A stretch of DNA of 6,888 nt, taken from positions 1 through 6,888 of the forward strand of contig JARBCG010000065.1 of NCBI GenBank assembly GCA_028803175.1. Direction: 5' to 3'. The first letter of the stretch is position 1, and each line of letters begins with the position of its first letter. Below are positions 5,693-6,888 of this stretch, piece by piece. The stretch is from Wolbachia sp. (GTDB lineage Bacteria > Pseudomonadota > Alphaproteobacteria > Rickettsiales > Anaplasmataceae). The notes under the pieces were generated by a model that ran no database searches, was not told the origin of the DNA, and saw only the letters and a program-made list of their open reading frames with translations. The position numbers and the translations under genes are program-made.

Positions 5693-5857
5693 TTCTATTA
5701 CGTATTCATTTAGTGATAAGCCTTTTTTATTATTTATAGTAAAATAACTGTTTTTTTTATCACTAACAATGTCCAGTAAAAGGTATCCCTGATATACCTT
5801 TTTTCCCGCTTCAACAATACGATTTATTTCTAATTGATGTTGATTAGCTTCTGACAT
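5666..5857 (-). CDS. Small hypothetical protein, 63 residues
   Basis: I do not recognise this protein. It is hydrophilic with mixed charge. It begins 'MSEANQHQLEINRIVEAGKK', continues through 'VYQGYLLLDIVSDKK', 'YFTINNKKGLSLNEYVIELI' and ends 'KEEKVN'. There is no membrane segment or signal peptide. The regular alternation of hydrophobic and charged residues looks protein-like rather than random AT translation. An in-frame TTG four codons upstream (5869) would give 67 residues; I prefer the ATG at 5857. No clear ribosome binding site is visible. Its 3' end overlaps the convergent SDR gene by 27 bp (5666-5692). The M48 protease gene lies about 200 bp upstream on the same strand, so it could be a distal gene of that transcript or have its own promoter in the spacer. 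Confidence 0.5.
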   Translation of the reverse strand: MSEANQHQLEINRIVEAGKKVYQGYLLLDIVSDKKNSYFTINNKKGLSLNEYVIELIKEEKVN

Positions 5858-5973
5858 ATATTTTAACAATCTTAATATACTACTCTAATAACAACAAATA
5901 TAGTTAAAATATCAATCATTATATTAGATATTATGTTAAATAAATTCAAGATCTATTTTCCACATTCTGGCAT

Positions 5974-5992
5974 GTATATTATTGAAATATAC
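5974..5992. repeat. Short AT hairpin in the spacer
   Basis: GTATAT (5974-5979) and ATATAC (5987-5992) form a 6-bp stem with a 7-nt loop, between the M48 protease stop and the small minus-strand gene. It may mark transcript processing after the protease gene or may be chance in an AT-rich spacer. The rest of 5858-6059 holds no other supported feature apart from the possible short frame at 6033. Confidence 0.2.
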
Positions 5993-6032
5993 TTCAGTGA
6001 AACAAACAGTGCATAAGTTTAGAGAGAATTTT

Positions 6033-6098
6033 ATGGGATGGCTGAGTATTGCAAAGCGTCTATTTCTTTTTATACTCCTTCATGTCTTCTACCTGTAA
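6033..6098 (+). other. Possible remnant of a gene start (21 codons)
   Basis: ATG at 6033 opens a frame reading 'MGWLSIAKRLFLFILL' and then stops at 6096-6098. A purine-rich AGAGAGA (6021-6027) sits in ribosome-binding position. The amphipathic-then-hydrophobic start looks like the N-terminus of a membrane protein. From 6060 on, however, the frame is antisense to the end of the M48 protease gene, so only the first 9 codons are free. It could be a gene start cut by a rearrangement at about 6060, or chance. Confidence 0.15.
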
Positions 6099-6888
6099 TA
6101 AATAAGAACTACCTTTTGGTAAAGTATTAATAGTTAATTCAGCATATTTCATAAATTGCTTCAAATTACCTTCAATACAAGCCTTTTTTGTCAAAGCAAA
6201 ATAATACATTGCCATATCAGCATTACGTTCATATGCAATACTTAAATACTTCCAAACAAGGGCATTATTTGGTTCTATATTTAAAATTTGTTCCAGATAA
6301 AAAATTGCTTTTTTTACATCACCATGTAGTAACAAAGTATGAGACAACGCAAGTTTTATCAAATGGCTATTATTATCAGGTAAATACTTAAGTGATTCTT
6401 CATAAACTTTTACTACTTCGCTCAATTTTCCAGACTTATATAGCATTTCCGCTTTTAATTCATATAGATATGGATCATCATATGATTCTTGTATCAATAA
6501 ATCAATTTGAGTAACAGCATCTCCTACTCTTCCTTGTCTATAAGAAATTATAGAATCTACATACTCAGAAATTTTATCACTATTCTCATATTTACTAGAC
6601 AATACATGAATAGGAGCAAAAAAAGACTCTAGTTTTGCAACCATACGTTCAAATTTTGATAGTTGTTCTGTAGAAATCGGCTTTACATTATTTTTAACCT
6701 TATAACTCTGTACAGCTAATAAACGTTTATCACTAAGTGGATGAGTGCGAAAATATACCTCAGTGTTTTCCTGTTCAATACTTCTAAAATAATCAAAAAC
6801 CTCTTTTATACCTAAATTATCATAACAAGATTCATCAAGGTACCTTAAAGCATAGCTATCTGCCACACTTTCTTGCTCTTGAGAATAG
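6060..6888 (-). CDS. M48 family zinc metalloprotease with C-terminal TPR repeats (BepA-like), 5' part outside window
   Basis: The frame is open from the right edge (6887) to TAG at 6062-6060, showing the last 275 residues. It begins 'YSQEQESVADSYALRYLD', which is the M48 block carrying the third zinc ligand: Glu at 6872-6870 in 'ExxAD'. A GTG at 6866 could be mistaken for a start, but the conserved block runs upstream of it, so the gene continues off the window; the HExxH motif should lie there. 'THPLSDKRL' follows, the conserved M48 region after the zinc site. The remaining 200 or so residues are helical TPR-type repeats ('DPYLYELKAEMLYKSGKLSEV', 'NNALVWKYLSIAYER' and similar). BepA-type proteins are periplasmic protease/chaperones that help assemble outer-membrane proteins. 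With FtsH this would be a second envelope quality-control protease, but a functional link is not shown. The signal peptide cannot be seen. Confidence 0.87.
   Translation of the reverse strand, partial: YSQEQESVADSYALRYLDESCYDNLGIKEVFDYFRSIEQENTEVYFRTHPLSDKRLLAVQSYKVKNNVKPISTEQLSKFERMVAKLESFFAPIHVLSSKYENSDKISEYVDSIISYRQGRVGDAVTQIDLLIQESYDDPYLYELKAEMLYKSGKLSEVVKVYEESLKYLPDNNSHLIKLALSHTLLLHGDVKKAIFYLEQILNIEPNNALVWKYLSIAYERNADMAMYYFALTKKACIEGNLKQFMKYAELTINTLPKGSSYLLQVEDMKEYKKK

Noticed and set aside
6188..6391. Plus-strand open frame opposite the M48-TPR protease gene
   Set aside because: It is antisense to well-formed TPR coding sequence; no start signal or protein features support it.
1..6888. 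CRISPR array, tRNA, rRNA, phage module or toxin-antitoxin pair
   Set aside because: I read through the window on both strands and saw no regularly spaced short repeats, no tRNA cloverleaf sequence, no rRNA-like segments and no phage or toxin-antitoxin gene signatures.

Overview
The window is AT-rich, roughly two-thirds A+T by eye. Protein style and gene content point to an obligate intracellular alphaproteobacterium of the order Rickettsiales, most likely Wolbachia. The reasons are a typical alphaproteobacterial FtsH, decayed IS200/IS605 elements, a broken ankyrin-type gene with C-terminal membrane segments, and an intergenic palindrome built like the 'GTCATCCCAG...CTGGGATGACA' repeats I recall from Wolbachia. 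The genus call rests on recollection, not on a database search.

Left part (1-3343): two direct-repeat copies of the same dead IS200-type transposase element, about 416 bp each and about 90% identical by hand count, lie at 1-432 and 2928-3343. They flank a relic of a second AAA+/M41 protease-like gene (433 to about 815) and an intact ftsH (1004-2836). Both copies have the same damage: part of the HUH motif is missing, and there is a frameshift after the conserved 'GQH-W' block. The element was therefore already broken, or was copied or homogenised after breaking.

Middle (3277-4109): a minus-strand pseudogene of an ankyrin-like membrane protein carries an early stop, an internal stop and two offsetting frameshifts. 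Its last 22 or so codons lie inside the right end of the second IS copy. An AT-rich spacer follows, holding a perfect 12-bp palindrome just upstream of the next gene.

Right part (4110-6888): four genes that look intact as far as they are visible. They are an alpha/beta-hydrolase of the phospholipase/carboxylesterase (acyl-protein thioesterase) type, an atypical SDR-fold NAD(P)-binding protein, a small unknown minus-strand gene that overlaps the SDR tail, and the C-terminal part of an M48 zinc metalloprotease with TPR repeats (BepA-like) running off the right edge. The hydrolase and SDR genes are separated by a 77-bp palindromic repeat, so they may not be one operon.

Two membrane or envelope proteostasis genes (ftsH and the M48-TPR protease) are present, but nothing shows that they are functionally linked here. 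I see no CRISPR array, tRNA or rRNA gene, toxin-antitoxin pair or phage module. The most unusual content is the pattern of decay around ftsH, not a new active system.
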